A DNA stretch of 64,000 nt from Sphingomonas sp. M1-B02 (lineage in GTDB: Bacteria; Pseudomonadota; Alphaproteobacteria; Sphingomonadales; Sphingomonadaceae): contig NZ_CP110679.1 in assembly GCF_026167525.1 (NCBI RefSeq), forward strand, positions 868,001-932,000, written 5' to 3'. The notes below the pieces were generated by a model. It was not told the DNA's origin. It searched no databases and saw only the letters and a list, made by a program, of their open reading frames with translations. A program made the position numbers and the translations under genes. Positions 44,714 through 55,289 of this stretch are shown piece by piece; position 1 is the first letter of the stretch, and each line of letters starts with the position of its first letter.

Positions 44714-45166
44714 ATGCCCGGAAAATATTACGACGAATGGCAGATCGGCGACCGAATCGAGCACGACCTGCGCCGCACCGTCACCGAGACCGACAATCTG
44801 CTCTTCTCGACCCTCACCCACAACAGCCAGCCGCTCCACCTCGACGCCGAGGCCGCGCGCGCGTCGGAGTTCGGACAGATCCTCGTCAACGGCACCTTCA
44901 CCTTCAGCCTGATGGTCGGCATCACCGTGGGGGACACCACCGCGGGCACGCTCGTCGCCAATCTGGGCTATGACAAGCTGGTCATGCCCAAGCCGGTGTT
45001 CCTCGGCGATACGCTCCACGCCTCGAGCGAAGTCGTCGACCTGCGCCCGAGCAAGTCGCGCCCCAACCAGGGCATCGTCACCTGGCGGCACCAGATGCAC
45101 AACCAGCGCGACGAGCTGGTCTGCGAATGCCTGCGCTCGGCGCTTCTGCGAAGCCGCGCGGCCTAA
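44714..45166 (+). CDS. MaoC-family (R)-specific enoyl-CoA hydratase-like protein
   Basis: This 150-residue hot-dog-fold protein has the hydratase-2 catalytic pattern in HNSQPLHLDAEAARASEFGQ, where Asp and His would act. The structural block VNGTFTFSLMVGITV follows. It has the length of a single-domain MaoC dehydratase. ATG 44714 sits after GAGGAGACAAGGCA. It follows the biotin subunit after a hairpin repeat. The cluster has no crotonase-type methylglutaconyl-CoA hydratase, so this protein may take that role, but mesaconyl-CoA-type hydration is an alternative. Its stop overlaps that of the convergent monooxygenase. Confidence 0.85.
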   Translation: MPGKYYDEWQIGDRIEHDLRRTVTETDNLLFSTLTHNSQPLHLDAEAARASEFGQILVNGTFTFSLMVGITVGDTTAGTLVANLGYDKLVMPKPVFLGDTLHASSEVVDLRPSKSRPNQGIVTWRHQMHNQRDELVCECLRSALLRSRAA

Positions 45167-46629
45167 GCGGCCTTTTCGCGCGCCGGCACGGGATTGGAGA
45201 ATTCCATCTCCTCGTCGATCCCGCCATATTTGAGCGCCATCACGTCGAGCGTGTAATTCTGGTGAACCCGCCACGGCTTGCGAGTGCCCTGTCGCGGCAG
45301 CTGCTGTGCCGCCCGCTGGATATAGCCCGAGGTGAAGTCGAGGAACGGCGCCTCCTCCACCGGGCCCGCCAGCCGCGGCGTCACCTGGCGCATCCCGCGC
45401 TTGCGCATCGCGTTGAGCAGCCGCGTGACATAATAAGCGGTCAGGTCCGATTTCAGCGTCCAGCTGGCATTGGTATAGCCGAACGAGATCGCGAAATTGG
45501 GCACGTCCGAAAACATCATGCCCTTGTAGGTCAGATGCTCGACCGGCGCGAACGGCGCCCCGTCCACCGTCACCGGGATCCCGCCCAGCAGCCGGATCTC
45601 GAGCCCCGTCGCGGTGACGATCAGATCGGCCTCGATCTCGCGCCCCGAACCCAGCTTCAGCCCAGTCGGGGTGAAGCGTTCGATCGTGTCGGTGACCACC
45701 TCCGCCTTGCCCTCGCGGATCGCCGCGAACAGATCGGCGTCGGGCACCAGGCACAGCCTTTGGTCCCACGGATCGTAGCGCGGCGTGAAATGCGTGCCGA
45801 CATCATACGCGTCGCCCAGCTGCTCGCGCACCATTGCGACGAGCCGCTCCTTCGACTTGGCGGGATGCTTGCGCATCAGCCGATAGAAATATTGCGTGAC
45901 CAGCACGTTTCGCCACCGCGTGATCGCATAGGCGATCCGGGCGTTCAGTGTCCGCCGCAACCAGTTCGCAAACCTGTCTTCCGAAGGCCGGGCGACGATA
46001 TAGCTCGGTGAGCGCTGCAGCATCGTTACATGCGCCGCCTCGCGCGCGAGTTCTGGTACCAGCGTCACCGCGGTCGCCCCGCTGCCGATCACGACGACCT
46101 TCTTGCCGGCATAGTCCACATCGGGCGTCCAGAATTGCGGGTGCACGATCCGCCCCCCGAAATCGGCCGCACCCGCGAAATCGGGGAGATATCCCCGCTC
46201 GTAATTATAATAGCCGCTGCACATGAAGAGGAAGGAGCAAGTGAAGCATCGTTCTTCGCCGCCCTGATCCGCGGTCACCGTCCACAGCGAGTCCGCGCTC
46301 GACCAGGAGGCGCTCGTCACCTTGTGGGACAGCCGGATATGCGCGTCGAGGCCATGCTCGCGCGCCGTCTCGTCGAGATAGTTGAGGATCGCCGGCCCGT
46401 CGGCGATCGCTTTCGCCTCGGTCCACGGCCGGAACGAGAAGCCTAGGGTGTACATGTCCGAATCCGAGCGGATGCCCGGATAGCGAAACAGGTCCCAGGT
46501 GCCGCCGAGCCGCTCGCGACCCTCCAGGATCACGAAGCTGCGGTCGGGGCTGTTCGCCTGCAGGTAATGGGCCGCGCCGATGCCCGAAATGCCGGCGCCC
46601 ACCACCACGACGTCGAAATGCTCGATCAT
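45163..46629 (-). CDS. flavin-containing Baeyer-Villiger-type monooxygenase (EthA-like)
   Basis: This 488-residue flavoprotein has an FAD motif (VVVVGAGISGIGAAHYLQ), the Baeyer-Villiger fingerprint FGGRIVHPQFW (FxGxxxHxxxW) and an NADPH motif VVVIGSGATAVTLVPELA. The sequence context is closest to the EthA branch, whose members oxidise ketones and thioamides. ATG 46629 is preferred because GGAGGGCAGA lies directly before it; a GTG four codons upstream overlaps that site. A 16-base palindrome 21 bases upstream looks like a TetR-type operator. It follows tamB by 44 bases but probably has its own promoter. The physiological substrate is unknown. Confidence 0.9.
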   Translation of the reverse strand: MIEHFDVVVVGAGISGIGAAHYLQANSPDRSFVILEGRERLGGTWDLFRYPGIRSDSDMYTLGFSFRPWTEAKAIADGPAILNYLDETAREHGLDAHIRLSHKVTSASWSSADSLWTVTADQGGEERCFTCSFLFMCSGYYNYERGYLPDFAGAADFGGRIVHPQFWTPDVDYAGKKVVVIGSGATAVTLVPELAREAAHVTMLQRSPSYIVARPSEDRFANWLRRTLNARIAYAITRWRNVLVTQYFYRLMRKHPAKSKERLVAMVREQLGDAYDVGTHFTPRYDPWDQRLCLVPDADLFAAIREGKAEVVTDTIERFTPTGLKLGSGREIEADLIVTATGLEIRLLGGIPVTVDGAPFAPVEHLTYKGMMFSDVPNFAISFGYTNASWTLKSDLTAYYVTRLLNAMRKRGMRQVTPRLAGPVEEAPFLDFTSGYIQRAAQQLPRQGTRKPWRVHQNYTLDVMALKYGGIDEEMEFSNPVPAREKAA

Positions 46630-46649
46630 TCTGCCCTCCACCGCAATTG

Positions 46650-46665
46650 CTTACAGCGATGTAAG
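46650..46665. promoter_or_regulatory. palindromic operator CTTACAGCGATGTAAG
   Basis: Perfect six-base arms CTTACA and TGTAAG flank a four-base centre. On the minus strand TTGACC (46677-46672) lies 16 bases before TGTAAG, so the operator would cover the -10 region of the monooxygenase promoter. TetR-family repressors commonly control monooxygenases of this type through such sites; no TetR gene lies in this window. Confidence 0.65.
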
Positions 46666-46673
46666 TAACAGGG

Positions 46674-49600
46674 TCAATAATCGCGCGAGTAACGCAGGCT
46701 CACGCTCGAACCGCCGAACGATCCGGTCTGCGAGAGCAGGCTGAGCGCGCGGGTCAGCGCGATCTCGATCTGCGTCGCGGTAAACCCTTCGGCGTCGGTG
46801 ATGATCTCCACATAGATATCGTCGGTGATATATTTGCCCGCCGCCAGCGACGTGCCCCGGCCGCTCGCATCGTCGGCGCCGAGGATGCGGAGCCGATCAA
46901 TCCCGGTCGCCGATTTGAGCTTGCCGAGCGGATTGAGCCCGCCGCCGGTGCCGCGCAACGAGTTCACCGCCGCCGCCAGCTGGATCGCCTCGGTCGCGGA
47001 GAGATTGGTGACGTTGGTCCCGAAGAACAGTCGCGCCAGCACTTCCTCCTGCGGCAGCGCCGGCGACGAGGAGAAGGCGATCTGGGGAAGCTGCGCCGTC
47101 CCGGTGACGTTCAGGATCGCGGTCACGCCCTCGGCCGTGGTGGTCGCGGAAATGTCGATCCCCGGATTGGAGAGCGCCGATCCCTGGAAGGTAATGTTGC
47201 CGCGCGTCACTTCGAAGCGGCGGCTGGCGAAGCTATAGGTGCCGCGGATGATCTGCATCGATCCGCGTACCTGCGGCGCGACGTTGGTGCCCGTCACGTT
47301 GATCCGCGCGCTCCACTCCGATTCGAGCCCCATCCCGCTCACGAAAAGGCGATTGTTGGCGCGGATCCGCAGGTCGAGGTCGAAGATGCCATACGCGCGC
47401 CGCGGGGGCGCCGCCGGCTCGTTGCCCGCCGCGACCAGCTGGCTTTTCCGGCGGATGCCGGTCAGTTCGGGTACTTCCGCCGCGCCCTGGCGGATGATCT
47501 CGTAATTGGCCTCGGGAATCGTCAGCTCGCCTTCGATCTTCGAGAGTTCGTTGGTCTTGGTGATCGTGATCCTGCCCGTGGCAGTCGCGCCCAGCGACTC
47601 GCTGCGCGCCAGCCGGGCGTTAGTGAATTCGGCTGCGATCGTTATCGGATAGCCTGCCTCGGACGAAAGCCCGATCCGGCCCTGCGCGGTGATCGTGCCG
47701 TCGCCGGCGCGTCCGCTGGCCTGGGTCAGGATGAATTCGTCGTTCGAGAAGCGCCCGTCAATCTTCAGATTGGTGACCTGCGTGCCATAGGTCTCGTTGC
47801 CATAGGTCAGGTTCTCGCCGCGGACGATGCCCGCCAATTGCGGCGCGCTGACCCGTCCGGAAAAGTCGGCAGCGATGCCGATCCCGCCCGATAGATGCTG
47901 GTTGGTGAGCCCGGCGAGCGAGAAGGGCACCGCAGCCGGCCCGTTGTAGCGGATCCCGCCGGAAAGCGGCGCTTCCATCACCCGCTGCAACCACGAGCCG
48001 GCACCCGCGCTCAGCGGTCGCATCGTTGCGACCAAGCGGCCGATCGTGGTGGTCCCGCGCTTGATGATCGCGCGGGCATCGCCGCCATCCGGCAGCAGGC
48101 GCCCGACGAAGCTGACATCGACCGGCGCCGATACCGTCGCGAGGCTCGAGCGCGTGAAATTGTCCACCTCGAGCCGCACGTCGGCGCTCGGGAAGGCGCC
48201 CGAACTGGCCTGCGCGAAGTCGATGCTTCCGGTCGCCGTTCCGTCGATGCCGATCCCCGGTACGAAGCCGTTGACCACCGCCAGGTCGAGCTTGTCGAGC
48301 CGTGCCTGCAGCGCCATTCCGTCGCCGTAGCTGCCCGCCAGCCGCACGCTTCCACGGTCGAAATCGACCTGCGTCGGCATCAGGCGATAGACGCCGTCCC
48401 GAATTGCGATCCGCGCCGGATTGATCGTGCGGAACTGGATCCCGCTCCCCTGCCCCTGCAGCGCCACCAGCCATTGCTCGGGCGCCAGCTGCGCGTTCGC
48501 GGCGATCTGGAAGGGCACGCCCGACGATCCCGTCGCGAACAGCTGCGCCGTACCGTTGCCGCCCTGATAATCGATCTTCGCCCGCGCGGTCTTGAGCACG
48601 AATTGCCCGCTGCGCATATTGGCGAGCTGAACATCGGCGAGCACCTGCGGCGTATCGGCCAATACGACGCTGGCCGAGATCAGCCCGCGGCCGATCGTCA
48701 GCCCGGCATTGCCGGGAATCGTCGCGTTCAGCGCCCGCGCCTGCACGTCGGCGCGCTGCAAGTCCCCCTGCGCACTCAGATCGGCGCTCCCGTTCACGCC
48801 CGACCCCACGAAGGTCAACCGCCCGGCAAAGGGCCCCGCACGGGTCTGCTGGACGCGCCCGCCGATATCCATGCCCGCGAAGCGCGCGCTTTCGATATCC
48901 ACTGCGAGCAGGGCGCCCGTGCGCACCACCACATCGGCGTTGAACGGACCATAATCGGTCTCTCCGCTGGCGATGACGGCGTAGGAGTCGCCGCGGCCCC
49001 GGATCTGCGCCTGAAGGCCGACCAATCCCACGCCAAGCCCGGGACGTTCCGCGCGTAGCAGGACGACCGGCGCAGTCAGCGTGCCCGTCACCCGAGCGGT
49101 CAACGGGCCATAAGCGGTGGACACCGCATCGGCGTTGATCAGGATCGGCCCTGCCGGGTCGTAGCGTCCGGAGCCGCGCAGGATACGGAATTGCGGCGCG
49201 CGCAGCCGCACGTCGCTGATCGCGATGATACCGCTCGGGTCCAGCGCCAGCCGCGCCGAAGCGACGGCATTGCCGCCCAGGAAATCGCGCGCCGCTTCGT
49301 TGGTGATACGGCGGGTCTCGGCACCCACCTGCCCGCGAATGCCCCAGCCGCCGCCGGGGGCGGCATAGAGCTCGGCGTCGGTGGTCAGATTGACCACGCC
49401 GACGCCGTTGATCGCATAATCGTTGACGCGGCCCTTGAGCGCCCCCGTGTAACGGCCGGTGCTCATGTCAGCGGCGATGATCGCGGTCGCATCGACTCGA
49501 TCCGAACGCAGCCTCAGATTGTCCGAAAGGATCTGCGAGCCCGAGATCGCCAGATCGCCGGCGATCGTCAGGTTGGTAACCAGGCCGCCCGCCGCAGCAT

Positions 49601-50894
49601 TGAGCCCGGTCACCCGCGCCGCGCGTGCCCGGACCGGCACCAGGATGCGATCCGAATCGACCCGTGCCCGACCCTCGGCATAAAAGCGCTCGACGACCGT
49701 CTCGCCGAAGCCGAGCGCCGCCGCCTGGATCTTGTAATCCGCCACCGGGGTCGCGAACGGCCCGTTCAGCGCCAGCGCCGCGCGCACCGATCGGCCGTTC
49801 AGATTGGGCGCGATCGAGCCCGGCGTGAGCAGCATCGCCTCGACTCGCACATCGCCGAAGCGATTGTTCGCGAGATCGATCAGCCCCTTCGCCTCGACCG
49901 AGAGCGCCTTCGACCGCACGAAGAGCGAACCCTTCGCGGTACGATCGGCCAGCACGGCATCCAGCGCGACGTCGAGCTGCGGCGAGGTGAGTCGCTCGAC
50001 CGATCCGGGCATGTAGATGCCCGGGCGGATCGGTCCGCGCACCTGGAAGCGGCCGTCCTGCGCGATCACATTGAGGTTCGCGATCTGTTGCCCGCCCAAG
50101 GTGCCCAGCGCACGCCCGGTCCAGCTTTTCCAGCTGCCCTTGCCGTTCACCGCCAGCGTCACCGGCGCCTCGAGCCCGGCGAGCCCGGTCACGAAGCCGT
50201 TGACCGGCGCGTTAAGCTGCATGTCGATATCGAGCTTGTTCTGCTCGGGCACGGCATCGAGCCGGAGCTTGAGCTGGTCCCCGCCCGCCACGCCGGGCGC
50301 CGCGACCGTCTGTGCGTCGGCGACGATCTGGGCGCGCCCACCGGCAAGATGCGCGCTGCCGCTCAGCCGGGCGATATGCCGCTGCCCGGTAACCGCCGGG
50401 GCGATGTCGATCCGCGCGATCGCCAGCTTGGCCACGTCGATGTTGAGATCGGGCAGCAACGGCGCATCGGGATCGCCCGAAGGCTTGAGCTCGGGCAGCC
50501 GCGCCAGCCGTACTTCGGGGCTCGTTAGGCTGCGGATATCGATATGCTTGTTGAAATAGCTGAACGGTCGCCAGTCGACCGCGATCCGGGGCGACGTGGC
50601 GAAGACGCCCTTATTGTCCCGCACCTCGACATCGTGGAGCACCATCGCGCCATAAAGCGAGCCCTCGATCCGCCCGACGCGGAAGTTGAGGCCCGAGGCG
50701 AGCGAGAAATTGTTGATCTGCTGGACGACGAAGCCACGCCCTGGGCCGGTGTTGATCCCGACGATCAGCAGCCCGGCCAGCAGCACCAGCGAGCCGAGTG
50801 CGATCGCGCTCCACTTGACGATCCGCTGCCAGACCGGCGGCTTCACGACCACGACCTGCTCGGTCGCATCCCCTGCGGGCGCTTCGCTCGCCAT
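46674..50894 (-). CDS. tamB: translocation and assembly module protein TamB
   Basis: This 1406-residue protein has one N-terminal membrane anchor (about residues 24-48, SAIALGSLVLLAGLLIVGIN). A long beta-taco body of repeated strands leads to the C-terminal DUF490/TamB domain (about 1080-1406), ending in SLRYSRDY. TamB spans the periplasm and works with TamA in moving proteins or lipids to the outer membrane. Its ATG overlaps the tamA stop by one base (TGATG), so the pair is translationally coupled. Length is within the usual range of 1200-1450. Nothing unusual is seen. Confidence 0.93.
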   Translation of the reverse strand: MASEAPAGDATEQVVVVKPPVWQRIVKWSAIALGSLVLLAGLLIVGINTGPGRGFVVQQINNFSLASGLNFRVGRIEGSLYGAMVLHDVEVRDNKGVFATSPRIAVDWRPFSYFNKHIDIRSLTSPEVRLARLPELKPSGDPDAPLLPDLNIDVAKLAIARIDIAPAVTGQRHIARLSGSAHLAGGRAQIVADAQTVAAPGVAGGDQLKLRLDAVPEQNKLDIDMQLNAPVNGFVTGLAGLEAPVTLAVNGKGSWKSWTGRALGTLGGQQIANLNVIAQDGRFQVRGPIRPGIYMPGSVERLTSPQLDVALDAVLADRTAKGSLFVRSKALSVEAKGLIDLANNRFGDVRVEAMLLTPGSIAPNLNGRSVRAALALNGPFATPVADYKIQAAALGFGETVVERFYAEGRARVDSDRILVPVRARAARVTGLNAAAGGLVTNLTIAGDLAISGSQILSDNLRLRSDRVDATAIIAADMSTGRYTGALKGRVNDYAINGVGVVNLTTDAELYAAPGGGWGIRGQVGAETRRITNEAARDFLGGNAVASARLALDPSGIIAISDVRLRAPQFRILRGSGRYDPAGPILINADAVSTAYGPLTARVTGTLTAPVVLLRAERPGLGVGLVGLQAQIRGRGDSYAVIASGETDYGPFNADVVVRTGALLAVDIESARFAGMDIGGRVQQTRAGPFAGRLTFVGSGVNGSADLSAQGDLQRADVQARALNATIPGNAGLTIGRGLISASVVLADTPQVLADVQLANMRSGQFVLKTARAKIDYQGGNGTAQLFATGSSGVPFQIAANAQLAPEQWLVALQGQGSGIQFRTINPARIAIRDGVYRLMPTQVDFDRGSVRLAGSYGDGMALQARLDKLDLAVVNGFVPGIGIDGTATGSIDFAQASSGAFPSADVRLEVDNFTRSSLATVSAPVDVSFVGRLLPDGGDARAIIKRGTTTIGRLVATMRPLSAGAGSWLQRVMEAPLSGGIRYNGPAAVPFSLAGLTNQHLSGGIGIAADFSGRVSAPQLAGIVRGENLTYGNETYGTQVTNLKIDGRFSNDEFILTQASGRAGDGTITAQGRIGLSSEAGYPITIAAEFTNARLARSESLGATATGRITITKTNELSKIEGELTIPEANYEIIRQGAAEVPELTGIRRKSQLVAAGNEPAAPPRRAYGIFDLDLRIRANNRLFVSGMGLESEWSARINVTGTNVAPQVRGSMQIIRGTYSFASRRFEVTRGNITFQGSALSNPGIDISATTTAEGVTAILNVTGTAQLPQIAFSSSPALPQEEVLARLFFGTNVTNLSATEAIQLAAAVNSLRGTGGGLNPLGKLKSATGIDRLRILGADDASGRGTSLAAGKYITDDIYVEIITDAEGFTATQIEIALTRALSLLSQTGSFGGSSVSLRYSRDY

Positions 50895-53038
50895 CAGAAG
50901 GCCTGGCCGATGGAGATGTACAAGGCGACCAGCGATTCACCCGGCTTGCGGCCGATCGGCGTGGCCACATCGACGCGCAGCGGCCCGAAATTGGTGTAGA
51001 TCCGTCCGCCGATTCCCGCGCCGAAGCGCATGTTCTTGCCGGTCGGGTACAGGCCTTCATACACCTGCCCGGCATCGATGAACGGCACGATCCCGAAATT
51101 GCCGAAGCGATAACGCGCCTCGATCGCGAACTCGTTCATGCTGCGCCCGCCCACGGGCCTGCCGTCCGGCGAGCGCGGGCCCAGTTCCTGATAGCCGAAG
51201 CCGCGTACCGAACCACCGCCGCCGGCATAATAGCGCCGCGAGGGCGGCAGATCGTCGCGGGCGATCCCCGGAATTGCGCCAACGCGCGCGCGCCCGGCAA
51301 TGACGATGTTGCGGGTCGCCGGGTAATATACGGTCCCCTCCAGCATCAGCCGCGCATAGGGCCGTATTTCGCCGCGGACCGAAGTCTCGGGGCTCACATT
51401 GGCCTTGATCCGGAAGCCGCGCACCGGGTTCAGCAGATTGTCCGACGCGTCATAGCCCAGGAAAAGCGGCAGCGCGCCGATCGCCCAGGTCCCGCGATCG
51501 CGCATCCCGCGATTGAAATTATAGCGGTCCTCGTTCGAACCGACGATCTCGGCGCCATAGAAATAGGTCCAGCGCTTCTGCCAGATCGGGGTCGAATCGC
51601 GCGACCAGCGCAGCGATAGCGTGCCGGTGTAGCTTTCGAACGCTGCATAGTCCGAATGGTTGATCGCGGCGATCGCCTGAAAAGTGCGATCGCGCTGGCC
51701 GGCGTTGGATCGGCGGAAGGTTCCCGAAATCGCCTGCTCCTGCGTGCCGAGCACGCCGCTTGCGATCAAAGCGCCTTCGGGGGGGAAGAAGTTGCGGTGC
51801 GTCCAGGTCGCCTCGGCACGGAATCCCTGCCCAGTGCTGTAGCCGACTTCGCCCGCCAGCGTGCGCGGGCGGCCGGCATTCTGCCGCACCAGCAAATCGA
51901 CCACTTCGGTGCCGTCAGGGCCCGTCACGCCGGTCTTCACCGGCTCCACCGCCACCGTCGAGAACAGGCTGGTCGCAATCAGCGCCTCGCGCAGATCGTC
52001 CACCTTGCGGCTGTCGTAGATCTGCCCCGGCTTGTAGCGGCGCAGCAGCTCGAGATGGTCGACCTCGAACACCGGACGCCGGCCCTCGGTGCGGATCGCG
52101 CCGAAGCTCGCGCGCGGTCCCAGCTCCACCGGCAGCGTATAATCGCCGAGATGGGTTTCCTCGTCGAGCAGGATGTCGCGCTCGCCTACCTTGGTAAAGG
52201 GATAGCCCTGCTGCGGCAGCCGCAGGCTGACATTGGCCTCGGCGCCCTGGATGCGCTCGGCCTGGATCGCGTCGCCCGGGTTGAGGTTGAGCTCGGCGTC
52301 GACCAGCCCGGCCGGCACGGTCGGATCGCTCACTATCTTGATTGTGCCCAGCCGATAGAGCGCGCCGGGCGTCGCGATGATCGTCGCCTTCACATTACCC
52401 GAGTTGCGCGGATTCTGCTCGAGCGTCGAGATCGCGCTGCCGTCGTAATAGCCGAGCGACTGCATCAACCGCAGCGCAAGGCCTTCATCTTCGCGAGCGC
52501 GCGCCGCGACCATCGCCGCATTGGCCGCCTTGCCGTCGCCATCCTCCAGCGCCGAGAGGCTGCGGAAGCGATCATCGAGCCCGACCGCATCGAGCCCCTC
52601 GACCGCCGTCGTATAGCGGATCTCGCCGACCTTCTCGTTGTCGATCCCCTCGATCGTCACCGTTTCCAGCTTGAACTCGCCGAGCGGCGGCAGCGGCTGC
52701 GCGAATTCGGGCGCTTCGGCGGCGGGCGGCGGAAAGCTTTCGATTTCGGCCGCCACCGCCTGCGGAGTCGCGGACTCGACCGGCGGCGGGGCGTTGGTGA
52801 TCGGCTCGAGCGGCGCGTTGATGTCATCGCTGATCCGCGGCATCGCCGCATCGAATTCGGCGTCAGAGACGATCGTCTCGTCATCGGCACTCGCGCCGGG
52901 TGTCGGTTCGGGGGCAGGCGCAGGTGCCGGCGCGCTCTGCTCGGGCGAAGGGTCGGCGATCTGCGCACACGCGATCGCCGGCAGAAACGCAGTTCCTGCC
53001 AGCGCGGCACACGCCAACGCCTTGACCCTTTTACTCAC
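50894..53038 (-). CDS. tamA: outer-membrane TamA (Omp85/BamA superfamily)
   Basis: This 714-residue protein has a signal peptide (about 1-24, ending AIACAQ) and a Pro/Ala/Glu-rich linker (about 27-110). Periplasmic POTRA domains (about 115-350) and an Omp85 beta-barrel follow, with the lid motif GGGGSVRGFGYQELGP and a final aromatic residue after SLVALYISIGQAF. It partners TamB. The start is GTG at 53038 with AAGGAGG in front; an ATG 22 codons upstream lacks a ribosome binding site and would spoil the signal peptide. The low-complexity linker is longer than in E. coli TamA. Confidence 0.9.
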   Translation of the reverse strand: MSKRVKALACAALAGTAFLPAIACAQIADPSPEQSAPAPAPAPEPTPGASADDETIVSDAEFDAAMPRISDDINAPLEPITNAPPPVESATPQAVAAEIESFPPPAAEAPEFAQPLPPLGEFKLETVTIEGIDNEKVGEIRYTTAVEGLDAVGLDDRFRSLSALEDGDGKAANAAMVAARAREDEGLALRLMQSLGYYDGSAISTLEQNPRNSGNVKATIIATPGALYRLGTIKIVSDPTVPAGLVDAELNLNPGDAIQAERIQGAEANVSLRLPQQGYPFTKVGERDILLDEETHLGDYTLPVELGPRASFGAIRTEGRRPVFEVDHLELLRRYKPGQIYDSRKVDDLREALIATSLFSTVAVEPVKTGVTGPDGTEVVDLLVRQNAGRPRTLAGEVGYSTGQGFRAEATWTHRNFFPPEGALIASGVLGTQEQAISGTFRRSNAGQRDRTFQAIAAINHSDYAAFESYTGTLSLRWSRDSTPIWQKRWTYFYGAEIVGSNEDRYNFNRGMRDRGTWAIGALPLFLGYDASDNLLNPVRGFRIKANVSPETSVRGEIRPYARLMLEGTVYYPATRNIVIAGRARVGAIPGIARDDLPPSRRYYAGGGGSVRGFGYQELGPRSPDGRPVGGRSMNEFAIEARYRFGNFGIVPFIDAGQVYEGLYPTGKNMRFGAGIGGRIYTNFGPLRVDVATPIGRKPGESLVALYISIGQAF

Positions 53039-53127
53039 GCGCCTCCTTCGGGCGCCACGACCCCGGCCCCCTGTTGGAACCCCCGAACCGTTGTTTCGCT
53101 CCATGTGCAAGCGAAAAACGCCTGATA

Positions 53128-55221
53128 TCAATATCTCGCTTTCGCCTCGGCGCGGAATCGGTGGAGCAAGGGCTCGGTATAGCCGCTCGGCTGGGTGACC
53201 CCCTCGAACACCAGCGCGCGTGCGGCGCGGAACGCCAGACTGGCCTCGGCATTGCCCGCCATCGGGCGATAGAGGGGATCGCCCGCATTCTGCGCATCCA
53301 CCTTCGCCGCCATCCGCAGCAGCGACGCGTCCACGTCCTCGGCGGTCGCCACACCGTGCAGCAGCCAGTTGGACATATGCTGCGAAGAGATGCGCAGCGT
53401 CGCGCGATCCTCCATCAGCCCGACATCGTGGATGTCGGGCACCTTCGAACAGCCCACGCCCTGGTCTATCCAGCGCACGACATAGCCGAGGATGCCCTGG
53501 GCATTGTTGTCGAGCTCGTCGGCAATCTCCTGCGCGCTCCAGTTGCGCCCCGCCGCCACCGGGATCGTCAGCAGCGGTGCCAGCCCCGGCACCGCCTCGG
53601 CGGCAATCGCGCGCTGCCGGGCGAACACGTCGACCTGATGATAGTGCATCGCGTGCAGCGTCGCCGCGGTCGGCGACGGGACCCAGGCGGTGTTCGTGCC
53701 CGATCGCGGATGCGCGGACTTCTGCGCGAGCATGTCCGCCATCCGATCCGGCGCCGCCCACATCCCCTTGCCGATCTGTGCCTTGCCCGAAAGCCCGCAC
53801 GCCAGCCCGATGCCGACATTGCGCGCTTCATAGGCCTGGATCCAGCTCGACGCCTTCATCTCGGCCTTGGGCACCATCGCCCCGGCGCGCATGCTGCTGT
53901 GGATCTCGTCGCCGGTGCGATCGAGGAAACCGGTGTTGATGAAGGCGATCCGGTGCCGCACCGCATGGATGCAGGCCGCAAGATTGGCCGACGTCCGCCG
54001 CTCCTCGTCCATTACCCCCAGCTTGATCGTGTGCCGCGCCAGCCCCAACAGATCCTCGACCGCGTCGAACAGCCGATCGGCGAAACCGCATTCCTCGGGC
54101 CCGTGCATCTTCGGCTTGACGATATAGATAGATCCCGCCCGGCTGTTGCGCCGCGCGCGGAGGTCGTAGCGCGCGATCAGGCTCGTCAGGATCGCGTCGA
54201 GAATGCCCTCGGGCGCCTCCTGACCGTCTTGCAGCAACAGCGCCGGCGTCGTCATCAGATGCCCGACATTGCGCACGAACAGCAAAGCGCGCCCCGGCAG
54301 GCTGATCTCCGCCGCCCCCGGCACCTGATAGACGCGGTCCTCGGCAAGCCGCCGCGTCATGCGCACGCCGCTTTTGTCGAAGCTCTCCTCCAGATCGCCC
54401 TGCATCAGCCCCAGCCAGTTGGCATAGGCCGCGACCTTGTCCTCGGCGTCCACCGCCGCGATCGAATCCTCGAGGTCGACGATCGTCGAGAGCGCCGCTT
54501 CCAGCACCACGTCTGCGATCCCGGCCGGATCGTCGCGCCCGATCGGATGCGTCCGGTCGATCGTGACTTCGATGTGCAGGCCATTGTGCCGGAACAGCAG
54601 CGAATCGCCGCGATGCCCGACGAACTGGCCGGGATCGGCGAGCGGCAAATCGCCCTTCGCAAACTCCGCCCAGCGCATGCCCGTGAGCGGCACCGCTTCG
54701 TCGAGAAAGGCCTTGGCAAAGGCGATCACCTGCGCCCCGCGCGCGCGATCATAGCCGCCGGGCTCGGCGGCACCCGGCAAGGCATCGGTCCCGTACAGCG
54801 CGTCGTACAGGCTCCCCCATCGCGCGTTGGCGGCATTGAGCACGAAGCGCGCGTTGAGCGCCGGCACCACCAGCTGCGGCCCGGCCATCCGGGCGACTTC
54901 GTCGTCCACGCCGCTTGTCATCACCGTGAAGGGCGCGGGCTCGGGCACCAGATAGCCGATCCCACGCAGGAACGCCTCCTGCGCCGAAGGATCGGTCGCA
55001 CGCCGGGGATCCTCTTCGCACCAGTGATCGATCTGCGCCTGCAGCAGCTCGCGCTTGGCCAGCAAGTCCCGATTCTCCGGCGCGAACCGGGCGAAGAGTT
55101 CCGCCGCACCAGTCCAGAAGCGCGCTGGCTCGAAACCGAGCCCCGGCAACACCCGGTCTTCGACGAAATGCGCGAGCACCTCCGCCACCTGCGAACCGGC
55201 GCGATCAACATAAGCGGACAT
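53128..55221 (-). CDS. glcB: malate synthase G
   Basis: This 697-residue enzyme of the G isoform (the A form is about 530) condenses glyoxylate and acetyl-CoA to malate. Hallmarks are [20 protein letters not shown], with the catalytic acidic pair and Mg site, [14 protein letters not shown], and the C-terminal [11 protein letters not shown] and [24 protein letters not shown] block. ATG 55221 follows AGGAGGGTATTCC. It is next to a MarR regulator on the same strand but has its own gap of 68 bases. It allows growth on acetate, fatty acids or glycolate when paired with isocitrate lyase, which is not seen here. Confidence 0.94.
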   Translation of the reverse strand: MSAYVDRAGSQVAEVLAHFVEDRVLPGLGFEPARFWTGAAELFARFAPENRDLLAKRELLQAQIDHWCEEDPRRATDPSAQEAFLRGIGYLVPEPAPFTVMTSGVDDEVARMAGPQLVVPALNARFVLNAANARWGSLYDALYGTDALPGAAEPGGYDRARGAQVIAFAKAFLDEAVPLTGMRWAEFAKGDLPLADPGQFVGHRGDSLLFRHNGLHIEVTIDRTHPIGRDDPAGIADVVLEAALSTIVDLEDSIAAVDAEDKVAAYANWLGLMQGDLEESFDKSGVRMTRRLAEDRVYQVPGAAEISLPGRALLFVRNVGHLMTTPALLLQDGQEAPEGILDAILTSLIARYDLRARRNSRAGSIYIVKPKMHGPEECGFADRLFDAVEDLLGLARHTIKLGVMDEERRTSANLAACIHAVRHRIAFINTGFLDRTGDEIHSSMRAGAMVPKAEMKASSWIQAYEARNVGIGLACGLSGKAQIGKGMWAAPDRMADMLAQKSAHPRSGTNTAWVPSPTAATLHAMHYHQVDVFARQRAIAAEAVPGLAPLLTIPVAAGRNWSAQEIADELDNNAQGILGYVVRWIDQGVGCSKVPDIHDVGLMEDRATLRISSQHMSNWLLHGVATAEDVDASLLRMAAKVDAQNAGDPLYRPMAGNAEASLAFRAARALVFEGVTQPSGYTEPLLHRFRAEAKARY

Positions 55222-55289
55222 GGAATACCCTCCTGACACAAGGAAACGGCCTGGGGAGGACGGCACGCGATTAGTCCAGCAACGCCCGG

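Noticed and set aside
49191..50528. 445-residue open frame on the plus strand within tamB
   Set aside because: It has no ribosome binding site or domain and lies wholly inside a standard tamB gene.
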